From: Duganella sp.
Lineage (GTDB): Bacteria; Pseudomonadota; Gammaproteobacteria; Burkholderiales; Burkholderiaceae_D
Reading direction: 5' to 3'
Length of the DNA stretch: 63,662 nucleotides
Assembly (NCBI GenBank): GCA_026225475.1
Contig: JAMFSU010000040.1
Location: 1 to 63,662 of the forward strand
Shown here: piece after piece, positions 38,449-47,336 of the stretch
How the letters are laid out: every line of letters begins with the position of its first letter
Position numbering within the stretch: position 1 is the first letter of the stretch
Position numbers and translations under genes: made by a program
The notes under the pieces: generated by a model
Seen by the model: the letters and a program-made list of their open reading frames with translations, nothing else
What the model was told of the DNA's origin: nothing
Databases searched by the model: none

Positions 38449-38985
38449 TCAGTCTGCCGCCGGGAAGTCCAACTGGGTGTCATTGACGCGATTGAACAGG
38501 TTGGTGAAAGTGATGCTCGCCACCGTCAGCAGGGCATCGACGACCTGCGCGTCGCTGTAGCCGGCCTGCTTCACCGCAGCCAATACCTCGGGCGAAGCCG
38601 TGCCGCGGGACGACACCAGCGTGCGCACAAAGCTGGCCAGTGCATCGAAACGCGGCTCACCCGAGGGTTGACCATGGCGCACAGCGAGCATGGTCTCGCG
38701 GCTCAGCCCCTTCTTCCTGCCCATCAGGGTATGCGCGGCCAAGCAATAGTCACAACCTGATGCTTCACTGACTGCCAGTTTGACGACTTCGATCTCGTGC
38801 GCTTCCAGACTGCTCTTGCCCAAGGCGGCGTCCAACTTAAGCGCGGCCTCCAGCGCGACCGGACTATTATTGCCAATGACTTGATAGGCATTGGGCACCA
38901 TGCCCACAGCGCTCTTGATCGCTGAAAACAACTCGGCAGACTGGCCGCTGACGGCGGAAATGGCTTGTGTGTAGAGACGGCTCAT
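38449..38985 (-). CDS. Carboxymuconolactone decarboxylase/AhpD-like protein
   Basis: The 178-residue helical protein contains SGCDYCLAAHTLMGRK, the CxxC...H active site of AhpD-type alkylhydroperoxidase and related CMD-family proteins. These reduce peroxides or act as disulfide carriers. It is divergent from an AraC-type regulator with 132 bp between starts, a layout that usually means the regulator controls it. Precise substrate unknown. Confidence 0.87.
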   Translation of the reverse strand: MSRLYTQAISAVSGQSAELFSAIKSAVGMVPNAYQVIGNNSPVALEAALKLDAALGKSSLEAHEIEVVKLAVSEASGCDYCLAAHTLMGRKKGLSRETMLAVRHGQPSGEPRFDALASFVRTLVSSRGTASPEVLAAVKQAGYSDAQVVDALLTVASITFTNLFNRVNDTQLDFPAAD

Positions 38986-39117
38986 GATGACTCCTTATTG
39001 GTAATCGGTTCAATGCCAAGCTCGTGCTGACATGAACCCAGTATAGAAACATTACCTAAGACGATTAATGCCTGAATGGCACTATAATTTGCCTTTTCGT
39101 CTCAATATTTATCACCA

Positions 39118-40083
39118 ATGGATACGCTAAGCCGACTCTTGTCGCTCTATCCCATGCGCGGATCGCTCGACGTACGCTGTCATTTCGGCGCACCGTGGAT
39201 CATTGATCATCCGGCGGCGGCACCGGACATCATGCCGTACCACCTGATATTAACCGGAACCGCGTGGCTGGACACTGCGGATGATAGCGCCATCGCGCTC
39301 AATGCCGGCGACGTCGTTCTATTCCCCAGCGGCCGGGCGCATCGTCTCTACACCGGCGCACCGGCTGATGCTTCGGCGGTGCGCCTGATGCCATCCATGT
39401 CGTCACTGGCACATCGGTTCAACAACGGAGAGGGTCCCGTGACCGACATCCTATGCGGTGAATTTACGTCGCTTCCCGGTGTGCCAAATGCGATGGTCGC
39501 ATCCTTGCCGGAGACGGTCGTGATCCGAGACAGCGGTGATGACGAAGCTAACAGTATTGCCGATTTGCGGACCCTGATCGATATGCTCCGCAAGGAAACG
39601 GAAAATGTCCGTCCAGGAGCGGACATTGTGGTATCGCAACTGGCCTCGGTGCTGTTTGCGTTGTTGATCCGCGCATGGCTAGAACAAACACCGACGGTGT
39701 CCGGGCTCTATGCTGTGCTGGCCGAACGCCGTCTGCAGCCGGCGCTGCACGGCATGTTGGCCGCGCCGGAAAAAAACTGGTCGCTGGACAACATGGCGCG
39801 CCAATGCAATATGTCGCGCGCCACGCTGGCGCGCCTGTTCCAGCAGGCCTCAGGCACCACACCGGCGGCGCTGCTACTGCAAACGCGCATGGCGCAGGCT
39901 GGCGCCATGCTTAAACGCGGCAACATATCGGTTGCGGCGGTGGGCGAAGCCGTAGGCTATCAATCGGAAGCGGCCTTCAACCGCGTCTTCAAGCGGCACT
40001 TCGGTGTCGGTCCAGGTAAATATCGCCAAGGCAACCTAGACTCACCAGCTGAAGTCATTCCCTCCAGGGCTGGCAACACGTGA
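39118..40083 (+). CDS. AraC-family regulator with cupin sensor domain
   Basis: The 321-residue protein has an N-terminal cupin-type effector domain (about 20-190; YHLILTGTAWL and VVLFPSGRAHRLY) and a C-terminal double HTH: SLDNMARQCNMSRATLARLF and the second segment AAVGEAVGYQSEAAFNRVFK. This is the AraC_binding-cupin_6 group often found next to oxidoreductases or peroxidase-like genes. Divergent from the AhpD-like gene, its probable target. Confidence 0.9.
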   Translation: MDTLSRLLSLYPMRGSLDVRCHFGAPWIIDHPAAAPDIMPYHLILTGTAWLDTADDSAIALNAGDVVLFPSGRAHRLYTGAPADASAVRLMPSMSSLAHRFNNGEGPVTDILCGEFTSLPGVPNAMVASLPETVVIRDSGDDEANSIADLRTLIDMLRKETENVRPGADIVVSQLASVLFALLIRAWLEQTPTVSGLYAVLAERRLQPALHGMLAAPEKNWSLDNMARQCNMSRATLARLFQQASGTTPAALLLQTRMAQAGAMLKRGNISVAAVGEAVGYQSEAAFNRVFKRHFGVGPGKYRQGNLDSPAEVIPSRAGNT

Positions 40084-40485
40084 GACGCATAAAGTCATGC
40101 TCAAGCAGATGTAGCAAAATCCCTGTCCGCATATCGGTGCCAGACCGGCCCATGGTATTGATGCAGAAAAATGTGCGCCCCACATGTCGCCTCCCTGGTG
40201 TATCTCGAACCTCTCGCTACCTTGGTGTGGGCAACATGCCTGTTCAACGATGCGATGCATTGGGCAACATCATTGGCATTGCCGTTATCGCAGCGGGTAT
40301 CGTCATCGCACGACGGCGAGGGCAAGCAAAAGTAAATAAGGAGATCCGTTCCTGTAGCGATGTTTGAATTGAGCAATCTTCTCGCTTTCGTGAAACTAAA
40401 GCATTGCAGACATGACCAATTTATTCTTATCACGAGGCCTGCGCGGCAGTTCCCTCTGATGTGCGAAAGCCTGGGACCGGCGTCA
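40084..40485. other. 402-bp gap with no recognised gene
   Basis: Open frames here are short, have poor starts and no recognisable protein features. I see no clear hairpin or tRNA. It separates the AraC gene from the response regulator. Confidence 0.5.
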
Positions 40486-41127
40486 TCAATTTTTCATCAG
40501 GCCATTACGCCAGGCAAACGCCACTGCTTCGGTGCGATCGGTCAGATTGAGTTTGGACAGCAGATTACCGATATGCGATTTGACCGTTCTCTCGGTGATA
40601 TTCAGCGCCGCCGCAATGCGGGCATTGCTGGCGCCTTTGGCCAGTTCGCTCAGCACATCGATCTCGCGCGGCGTCAGCAACTCGAACGGTCCGCGCTCGC
40701 TGCCTTTCTTCAAAGACATGCGCAAAATGCCATTGCTCACCGACGGATGAATGATTTCCTCACCGCCGATGATGCGCTTCAAGGCATCCAGTATTTCCCT
40801 TCCCGACATCGATTTGACCAGGAATGATTGTGCGCCGGCTTGCAAGGCGCTCAGCGCCAGTGCCTCATCCTCGGATGAGGTCAGCACAGCAATCTTGCTA
40901 GCCGGCGTCATCGTGCGCAACAAGCGGATCGCTTCGCTGCCCAGCAATCCTGGCATCAGCAGATCAATCACGATCAGGTCGGGCTGACACTGCTGTGTCA
41001 GCGCCAGCGCATGGCTGCCATCGATGGCCTGCACAATCTCGCCAAAGCTACCTTCGATGGACAACAGGCTGGCCAGTCCTTCACGCACGATGGCGTGATC
41101 ATCAACCAGCATCACGGATGGCTTCAT
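40486..41127 (-). CDS. NarL/LuxR-type response regulator
   Basis: The 213-residue protein has a receiver domain with the acidic pair D9-D10, phosphorylation site D55 (LIVIDLLMPG) and the conserved Lys in QSFLVKSMSG, then a LuxR-type HTH (LTPREIDVLSELAKGASNAR, ITERTVKSHIGNLLSKLNL). I chose ATG 41127; upstream codons in frame belong to the histidine-kinase end and intergenic sequence. It lies 13 bp after the kinase gene and is its cognate regulator. Target genes are unknown; the small-protein genes upstream are candidates. Confidence 0.95.
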   Translation of the reverse strand: MKPSVMLVDDHAIVREGLASLLSIEGSFGEIVQAIDGSHALALTQQCQPDLIVIDLLMPGLLGSEAIRLLRTMTPASKIAVLTSSEDEALALSALQAGAQSFLVKSMSGREILDALKRIIGGEEIIHPSVSNGILRMSLKKGSERGPFELLTPREIDVLSELAKGASNARIAAALNITERTVKSHIGNLLSKLNLTDRTEAVAFAWRNGLMKN

Positions 41128-41140
41128 GTTGATATCGACC

Positions 41141-42553
41141 TCATAGTTGAAAACGCACCGCCACAACGGCGCCGCCACCATCCCGGTTGACGATGGAAAA
41201 TTCGCCATTGGGCAACCCGCGTGCGCGCAAGCGCATATTGGTCAAGCCCATGCCCAGACTGGGCGTCGGTACGCTATCGAGTCCTTTGCCATCATCCTCG
41301 ATGGACAACATATATTCGTCGCAGGATTCCACCAGACTGACCACGATGTGCCTGGCTGATGCATGCTTCAATACATTGGCAGAGGCCTCGATGGCGATCA
41401 GCAAGAGCTGCTGCGCCAACTGCGAGGTGTCGCGCAAGACGGCATCAACCTCATCCGGTATCCGAATCTCCCAAACGATGCCGGCACCATCGAATAGATT
41501 CGCAATTTCCTGACGCAAAGCCTCGCGTATGCCAACCTCGGCGATGGTCGACGCCGACAAGCGTTTGATCACGTTGGACAGATCGCTCTGCAAATGATGC
41601 ACCAGCGACAGCGTGCTGCTCGCCAATCGGTTAGTTTCCGCCAGGTTGCTGGTACCGAGCGCGGCCAGCGCGGTCAATTGCAGATTCAAGGCAAATGCGC
41701 GTTGCTTGGCGGTATCGTGCAAATCGCGCGCCAGCCGATTGCGCTCTTCAAACGCCGCCAGTTCCTGCTTGACCTTGATCACATCGACAAACGAATCCGC
41801 CAGTTGATTGAAGGAACGCACCAGATTGCCAAACTCATCGTGACGCGGATCCTTGATACGCGTGCGCATATTGCCTTCGGTCCAACCACGGGCGACCTTT
41901 TCGGCGCGTTTGATGCGCCGGACCAGAATCGGCGCCAGCGTAATGGCGCAACAGAAGTTCATGAAGGCGATAAACACCAACAGGATGTTCCATGGCATTT
42001 CTTTGATTGTCTGCTGCATGAGCGTCAGAAACGACAAAGGCTGAAGATCCAGTGTCAACCTTGCAGGAACGGCCGAGGCCGACATCTCCGCACTGGAAAA
42101 ATGCAACTGCTCCTGCGAATTGCCAATGGTAGGCATAGGGCTGGCCGGGTAACGGCAAATTGTTTGTCCATTCCATTGATAACCCAGGCTCAAGCGCCCG
42201 GTCTGCGCCAGACGTATCAATAAAATTGGGTCACCGCTGGCGATCTTCTTCAAGGCGGCACTGGAAACCAACAGTGATTGCAGCACCGAACGGCACAGTG
42301 TTGGATCAATTCGGGCCAGCTCCAGCGTCGGCGCCAGCGTAGCAAAATCCTGCTGGAGCAATCCGGGGAAGCTGTCGGACGCCACCACGTGCCGCAGTCT
42401 CCATTCGCTGTAGGCGCTGGTGGTGGCAATGAACAACTCCATGCCAATCAGCGAAGAAAAAAACATGGCGAACAGAAAACGCCAAAACATCCCCAGATGC
42501 CTGGCGCCCGCCAGACGCTGGCGGACATACGGCCATTTCGAGGTAAGGTGCAA
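41141..42553 (-). CDS. Sensor histidine kinase, NarX/LiaS type (HisKA_3)
   Basis: The 470-residue protein has a membrane span near residues 25-45, a periplasmic region of about 140 residues, a second span near 190-210, a HAMP linker (RRIKRAEKVARGWTEGNMRT), the HisKA_3 phosphoacceptor ERNRLARDLHDTAKQ, and an HATPase_c domain with EASANVLKHA and DDGKGLD then GMGLTNMRLRA. The 470 residues assume a TTG start at 42553, right after an in-frame stop; ATG 42484 is an alternative that still keeps the first span. It works with the regulator downstream and follows three small genes on the same strand. Confidence 0.93.
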   Translation of the reverse strand: MHLTSKWPYVRQRLAGARHLGMFWRFLFAMFFSSLIGMELFIATTSAYSEWRLRHVVASDSFPGLLQQDFATLAPTLELARIDPTLCRSVLQSLLVSSAALKKIASGDPILLIRLAQTGRLSLGYQWNGQTICRYPASPMPTIGNSQEQLHFSSAEMSASAVPARLTLDLQPLSFLTLMQQTIKEMPWNILLVFIAFMNFCCAITLAPILVRRIKRAEKVARGWTEGNMRTRIKDPRHDEFGNLVRSFNQLADSFVDVIKVKQELAAFEERNRLARDLHDTAKQRAFALNLQLTALAALGTSNLAETNRLASSTLSLVHHLQSDLSNVIKRLSASTIAEVGIREALRQEIANLFDGAGIVWEIRIPDEVDAVLRDTSQLAQQLLLIAIEASANVLKHASARHIVVSLVESCDEYMLSIEDDGKGLDSVPTPSLGMGLTNMRLRARGLPNGEFSIVNRDGGGAVVAVRFQL

Positions 42554-42681
42554 TTGATTGTCCGATCGGAGTTAGATGGGCTGGCACCGGCATGCTATCG
42601 ATGCGATGCCGATTTTACCGCGCAAGGGCAGCTTCTAGCGCAACCCAAAGTACAGTCGATCTGTGCGACCACTGGCAATAC

Positions 42682-42849
42682 TCAATAGAGACAATCCAGC
42701 AGGATCAGAAAAACCGTACATATAATCAGCAATCCGAGCAGCAATCCGCTGATCTGCAAAATAATCCGAATGCGGTCTTTTCTTGGTGTTGATTTCACGA
42801 ACAATGGATCCCCAGTCAATCTGCACAAACGGCGCAGTTGTTGCGTCAC
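42682..42849 (-). CDS. Predicted 55-residue single-span membrane protein
   Basis: A GTG at 42849 overlaps the stop of the upstream 62-residue gene as GTGA, the mark of translational coupling. The 55-residue product begins MTQQLRRLCRLTGDPLFVKS, has a basic stretch TPRKDRIR and then one strongly hydrophobic segment (about 29-52, including GLLLGLLIICTVFLILL) and ends at the membrane. Positive-inside prediction puts the N terminus in the cytoplasm. No family recognised. Third of three small genes ahead of the histidine kinase (128 bp upstream of it). Confidence 0.65.
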   Translation of the reverse strand: MTQQLRRLCRLTGDPLFVKSTPRKDRIRIILQISGLLLGLLIICTVFLILLDCLY

Positions 42850-43034
42850 TTGGCCTTGGCGCGGTCAACAACCGGTGCTTGATGCTGCTCTACCATTTGC
42901 AGGATCGATTCCATTCTTGATCGACGCTCCGGCGTGCTCGGCATCTCCCACAGGACATCGAATTCCTGAAACATCCGGGCGATTTCAGGGGCTGTCAGCG
43001 ATTTTTTGTTAACGCAATCTTGCATGGATGCCAT
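42846..43034 (-). CDS. Predicted 62-residue hydrophilic protein
   Basis: Short charged protein MASMQDCVNKKSLTAPEIAR... with ARMFQEFDVLWEMPSTPERR and a helical C-terminal half rich in Arg, Glu and Gln; no membrane span. Start at 43034 (ATG), or 43025 for an ATG three codons later. It begins 12 bp after the 57-residue gene and overlaps the 55-residue gene. No family recognised. Being framed on both sides by coupled small membrane-protein genes is the main evidence that it is real. Confidence 0.6.
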   Translation of the reverse strand: MASMQDCVNKKSLTAPEIARMFQEFDVLWEMPSTPERRSRMESILQMVEQHQAPVVDRAKAK

Positions 43035-43046
43035 GGCAGGTTAGTG

Positions 43047-43220
43047 CTAGGCATGGTCCGACTGGCTGGAAAACGGCGTGGCTACCATGACATGCTCCGC
43101 ATCAAGACGCGCAATCTTTTCCAGCGGATCGGTCAGGGCGAACACAAACAGGATGAAAAACAACAAGCTCATCAATACCGCGGCAATAGTTGCCTGGACC
43201 ACATCCAGTAATTTAGTCAT
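43047..43220 (-). CDS. Predicted 57-residue single-span membrane protein
   Basis: ATG 43220 has AAGGGA about 8 nt upstream. The product starts MTKLLDVVQATIAAVLMSLL, with a hydrophobic helix over residues 8-30, then DPLEKIARLDAEHVM and a polar end. First gene of the small-protein trio; the 556-bp gap before it must hold the promoter. No family recognised; gene-calling at higher thresholds may merge it into a longer frame starting at 43424, which lacks a good ribosome site. Confidence 0.65.
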   Translation of the reverse strand: MTKLLDVVQATIAAVLMSLLFFILFVFALTDPLEKIARLDAEHVMVATPFSSQSDHA

Positions 43221-43776
43221 CGTGTTTTCCCTTCTGGTTGTTAGCGATAACGCACTTGCTGGTGCGAATCTGCCGCACGGCGCAATTCCAACGAGGAGAA
43301 GTCTAGATGAGTTCAAGTTTCTCGGAATCGTACTAAGTAATGACCTCGATACTGTACTTTTGGATGAGCTACATCCTTCGTTCTGACTTCGACTTGCAGC
43401 CTGGACTTGCGCCAGATTGAGCAACAGGTCGTTCTGTTGCGCACAACGACGCGCAGCTAAACACGGTCTGCAACCAGTTGCATAGCATCAATAAGACAGG
43501 CGACTGTGGCCACTATTTGGGCCCCCACACCGTTACAACCTACCCAAACGACTTGACATCATAAAAAACCACAAAAACACGCCCATCCCTTGCAGGCTCT
43601 AGCATTAAACGAGATCAACCATCAGCGGAAATCGCCTAAATCCACGCAATCTCCATCAAATCGCCACACTTTCCAGCTATCGTTCGGACCAGCCAGTTAT
43701 TGCCATTAATGCAATTTACCAATTACCAGCCGGCAGTATTTCCTCAACCTGTTCTTACATCCCTCAGAGAAACTAC
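43221..43776. other. 556-bp gap between divergent small-gene operon and glycosyltransferase
   Basis: No convincing gene. The stretch near 43500-43740 is A/C-rich with a TTGACA at 43552-43557 but no matching -10 at normal spacing. It should contain the promoters for the small-protein/kinase genes (minus) and for the glycosyltransferase (plus). Confidence 0.5.
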
Positions 43777-45354
43777 ATGTCACTGATTGAAGGCTTGCGG
43801 CTGGCAAATGACCGACAAGTCGAAACAAACACCACCAGTATGGACGCCGCATCCATCAAACAGTCCGCCGCACATAGCATTCCGGCACGATACGCACTCA
43901 GGTCCTATTTCCTTCTGGCCGTGCTGGCCCACCTGGTGGTCTGGACCATCCTGCCAATGGTATTTCAGAGCAATGTGGCATTGGACATGGTCGAAGGCTT
44001 GGCCTGGGGCAAGGAATGGCAATTGGGATATGAAAAAGATCCGCCATTGTTCCCCTGGGTGATCCACCTGATCACCTCCTGGTCCAACAGACAGCTATGG
44101 ATCAGTTATCTGGCCAGCCAGCTTTGTATTGCGACCGTATTTTTTTCAGTCTGGCAACTTGGCAAACGTATCGGCGCTGAAAAAGAGGCCTTGATCGGCG
44201 CCTTGCTGCTGGAAGGTATTTATTATTTCAATCTACCGACACTGGAGTTCAACGACATCTTGCTGCAAATGCCGTTTGCCGCTTTGTTCGGCTGGTTGCT
44301 GCACAAGGCGATCCACGCCGATCGCCTGATCGACTGGTTTCTGTGTGGCATCGTGGCCAGTCTGGGGCTGTGGTCGCGCTACTCGATGGGGGCTTATATC
44401 CTGCCGCTGGCCTTGTTTGCGCTGGCCCATCCTTATTCGCGCCGCCGCCTGGCATCGAAAGGCCCCTGGATATTGCTCCTGACAGCCGCACTCTTGTTTT
44501 TACCGCACCTCTACTGGATTGTCGCCAGCGATTTCATCTCGATCAAATACGTCGGCGCCAGAGCGCCAACCTCGTTACTGCTCACCGATTTCCTCGTGGA
44601 CACCGGCGCTTTCCTCGGCGCCCAGCTACTGGCGCTGCTGCCCATGCTGGTGGTAGCCGCGCTGCTATGGCGCTGGCGCACGGCGCAAGCCTGGATGAAA
44701 CTGCGCTGGCAGAATTTCGATATGGCTTATCTGACGACACTGGCGCTGGGGCCGATCGTGATGTCGCTGGCACTCTCTGCGTTGGCCATGCGCCCCTTGC
44801 GGGCCATGTGGGGGGCACCACTATGGTCATTCATCGGCCTGTTTCTGATCATGCTGCTGCAACCGGCATTGACGGCCAAACGCTGGCGCTATCTGACACG
44901 CGCCTGGTGGATACTGTTCCTGCTGCCGATCACTTATTTTGTGGTCGCCAAAACCTATGGCACCGCCATTACCGGCAATGAACAAGTCGTGCATTTTCCG
45001 GGCGAGTCACTGGGACGCAACATCAACCAGCAATGGTTCTCTGCCACCCGGCAGCCATTGAAGTATGTGGCAGGAGACACCTGGAGCGCCGGCAATGTCG
45101 CGTTCTATGCCGAGGATCGGCCATCCGTGATTTTTTCGCAAGGCGATCAGCGCATCAGTGCGTGGATCAATGAACACGACGTGCGCCTGGCTGGTGCCGC
45201 ACTGGTGTGGGATATCAAGGAAGAAGGCAGTGCCATCCCGCAACGACTACAGCATCGTTTTCCCGATGCCGTCATGCAGCCCGTGATTACGGTCACAGGG
45301 AAATTGGCGCATCGCTTTGGCCTGGCATTTGTCTATCCCGTGCCCGCGCTCTGA
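43777..45354 (+). CDS. Glycosyltransferase family 39 (ArnT/RgtA-like) membrane protein
   Basis: Predicted polyprenyl-phosphate-sugar dependent glycosyltransferase of the inner membrane. The 525-residue protein has about 11 spans; the first loop contains YEKDPPLFPWVIHL, the DPP-type acidic motif of the GT39/PMT_2 family (after ALDMVEGLAWGKEW), and the late region is periplasmic. ArnT relatives add aminoarabinose to lipid A; others decorate LPS core or lipids. The acceptor is not known. The two-component system next door follows on the same strand 145 bp later and could regulate it. Confidence 0.85.
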   Translation: MSLIEGLRLANDRQVETNTTSMDAASIKQSAAHSIPARYALRSYFLLAVLAHLVVWTILPMVFQSNVALDMVEGLAWGKEWQLGYEKDPPLFPWVIHLITSWSNRQLWISYLASQLCIATVFFSVWQLGKRIGAEKEALIGALLLEGIYYFNLPTLEFNDILLQMPFAALFGWLLHKAIHADRLIDWFLCGIVASLGLWSRYSMGAYILPLALFALAHPYSRRRLASKGPWILLLTAALLFLPHLYWIVASDFISIKYVGARAPTSLLLTDFLVDTGAFLGAQLLALLPMLVVAALLWRWRTAQAWMKLRWQNFDMAYLTTLALGPIVMSLALSALAMRPLRAMWGAPLWSFIGLFLIMLLQPALTAKRWRYLTRAWWILFLLPITYFVVAKTYGTAITGNEQVVHFPGESLGRNINQQWFSATRQPLKYVAGDTWSAGNVAFYAEDRPSVIFSQGDQRISAWINEHDVRLAGAALVWDIKEEGSAIPQRLQHRFPDAVMQPVITVTGKLAHRFGLAFVYPVPAL

Positions 45355-45498
45355 TTGCACTAACCCCAACCTCATCTGCCTACCCGCATCACAAGAGAAA
45401 GTTGTGGAATTTAAATCACAAATCAAACGAGGTACGCATCTGATTTTTTCAGTAGATTTGTTGATATATGATGGAGACCCTCGACATAACGGTGATCA

Positions 45499-46254
45499 AT
45501 GAAGATGACTGGCCTGGCACATGCCTCAGCCCCAGCGCAGGGAAATGCCAGAGCACAGCAAGCACTGGTACTGATTGCGGAAGATGAACCGGAAATCGCC
45601 GAAATTCTGACGGCTTACCTGCGCCGCAGCGGTATGCGTGTGGTCTGCGCCGGCGATGGCCGGGTCGCGCTGGAGCTACATCTGAGCCTCAAACCCGATC
45701 TGGTCTTGTTGGATGTGCAAATGCCACGCCTGGATGGCTGGGCCGTGCTATCCGAACTGCGCCATCGCGGTGACACCCCGGTGATCATGCTGACCGCGCT
45801 GGATCAAGACATCGATAAACTGATGGGCCTGCGCATCGGCGCCGACGACTACATCGTCAAGCCATTCAATCCGGCCGAGGTGGTTGCCCGTGCCCAGGCG
45901 GTGCTGCGCCGTACGGCCAACCGCGCCGTTCGCACCGAGCAAAAAGTGACGCGCGTCGATATTTTTGAAATTGATCTGATTCAGCATGAAGCCACTGTCC
46001 TAGTCGGTTCCGAGCGCCATGCGCTGCCCTTGACCTTGACCGAATTCAAATTGCTGGCACATCTGGCGAAAGCGCCGCGCCAGGTATTCAGCCGTGGCGA
46101 ACTGCTCAGCAACTGCCTGCCCGAAGGCGATACGCTGGAGCGCACCGTCGACAGCCATATCAGCAAACTGCGCCGCAAACTGGAAGAGCTCGGACTCTCA
46201 GGGGTACCGGCCAATGTGCGCGGGGTCGGCTACAAGTTCGGCAGCACTGCATGA
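45499..46254 (+). CDS. OmpR-family response regulator, AdeR/BaeR-like
   Basis: The 251-residue protein has an 18-residue extra N terminus, a receiver domain with E28-D29, D72 (LVLLDVQMPRLDG) and K in GADDYIVKPFNP, and an OmpR winged helix with LTLTEFKLLAHLAKAPRQVF and ERTVDSHISKLRRKLEELG. The wording (for example LTALDQDIDKLMGLRIGADD) closely resembles AdeR of Acinetobacter. Its end overlaps the kinase gene (ATGA). AdeR controls an RND pump, but no RND genes lie nearby. Confidence 0.92.
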   Translation: MKMTGLAHASAPAQGNARAQQALVLIAEDEPEIAEILTAYLRRSGMRVVCAGDGRVALELHLSLKPDLVLLDVQMPRLDGWAVLSELRHRGDTPVIMLTALDQDIDKLMGLRIGADDYIVKPFNPAEVVARAQAVLRRTANRAVRTEQKVTRVDIFEIDLIQHEATVLVGSERHALPLTLTEFKLLAHLAKAPRQVFSRGELLSNCLPEGDTLERTVDSHISKLRRKLEELGLSGVPANVRGVGYKFGSTA

Positions 46255-47312
46255 AACTGCCGACCGGTCTGAGCCGGCAAATCATGCTGTCGATGACGGC
46301 GGTGGTGCTGGGCTCGGTGCTGCTGGTGATCCTCGGCTCCTATGCGTTCTACGCCCTGTTTCTGGCGTACTGGCCATCAACGATCTCCACCGTCGAAGAT
46401 ATGTCGCCATCAGCACCGGAATGGGCCTGGATGATACTAACTACCCTGTCGGCATTGACGCTGGCAGCCACCGTCGCCGTCAAATTGTCGCAACGGATCC
46501 TGTTGCCCCTGACCTCGGTCGCCGAAAGCCTGCGCAAGATCGCCAAAGGCGAACTCAGTGCGCGCGCCATCAGCGTCGATGCCTCGCTGGGTGAAGCGGC
46601 GTTGCTGGTCGACGATTTCAACCTCATGGCCGAACGGCTGCAACGCCTGGCGCAAGAGCAAGTCTTCTGGAATGCCGCCATCGCCCATGAATTGCGCACC
46701 CCCGTAACAATACTGCGCGGCCGCCTGCAAGGTCTGGCCGAAGGCGTGTTTGAACCGAGTCAGGCCCAATTCTGGAGCTTGCTGGGACAAATCGAAGGAC
46801 TGGCGCGCCTGATTGAAGATCTGCGTATACTGAGCCTGGCCGATAGCCAACATTTGGAACTGCAATTGAGCGAAGTCGATCTTTCCGCCGATATTGCCGG
46901 AGTAGTCCATCTGCTGGAAGCAGGATTGCACGCTGCAGGTCTGCAGGTGCACACCGAGATCAAGGCCAATGTCATGCGCTGTGATCCGGTTCGCATCCGG
47001 CAAGCGCTGCTGGCGTTGCTCGAAAATGCACGCCGTTATGCCTCCCCCGGCACCTTGCGTATTCAGACACGCATCGAACAGGAATGCTGCGTCGTCAGCG
47101 TCGAGGACGAAGGACCGGGGATTTCGGCAGACATGGCAGAACGGGTGTTTGACGCCTTCCAGCGCGGCGAACACGGGCATTCCAGAGAACGCGGCGGCAG
47201 TGGCCTTGGCCTGGCGGTGGTGCGTGCAATTGCCCACGCCCATGGCGGCAGCGCCAGTTGCCGGCCAGGCGACAAGGCTGGCAGCCTGTTTGAATTGCGT
47301 TGGCCGGTCTGA
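46251..47312 (+). CDS. Sensor histidine kinase, AdeS/BaeS-like
   Basis: The 353-residue protein has two spans (about 8-35 and 62-84) with a very short periplasmic loop of about 25 residues, HAMP (LPLTSVAESLRKIAKGEL), the HisKA site NAAIAHELRTPVTILRGRLQ, and an HATPase domain with EDEGPGIS and GGSGLGLAVVRA. The short sensor loop suggests it senses within the membrane. It is coupled to the regulator by an ATGA overlap and followed 24 bp later by a diguanylate cyclase, so they may share a transcript. Confidence 0.93.
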   Translation: MKLPTGLSRQIMLSMTAVVLGSVLLVILGSYAFYALFLAYWPSTISTVEDMSPSAPEWAWMILTTLSALTLAATVAVKLSQRILLPLTSVAESLRKIAKGELSARAISVDASLGEAALLVDDFNLMAERLQRLAQEQVFWNAAIAHELRTPVTILRGRLQGLAEGVFEPSQAQFWSLLGQIEGLARLIEDLRILSLADSQHLELQLSEVDLSADIAGVVHLLEAGLHAAGLQVHTEIKANVMRCDPVRIRQALLALLENARRYASPGTLRIQTRIEQECCVVSVEDEGPGISADMAERVFDAFQRGEHGHSRERGGSGLGLAVVRAIAHAHGGSASCRPGDKAGSLFELRWPV

Positions 47313-47336
47313 GCCCATTTTCCATTCAAAACAATC

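Noticed and set aside
40101..40433. 110-codon frame on the minus strand in the 402-bp gap
   Set aside because: No ribosome site, low-complexity and unlike any protein; overlaps several other random frames.
43047..43424. 125-codon version of the first small gene
   Set aside because: The upstream 68 codons have no ribosome site and no protein-like composition; the ATG at 43220 with AAGGGA is better.
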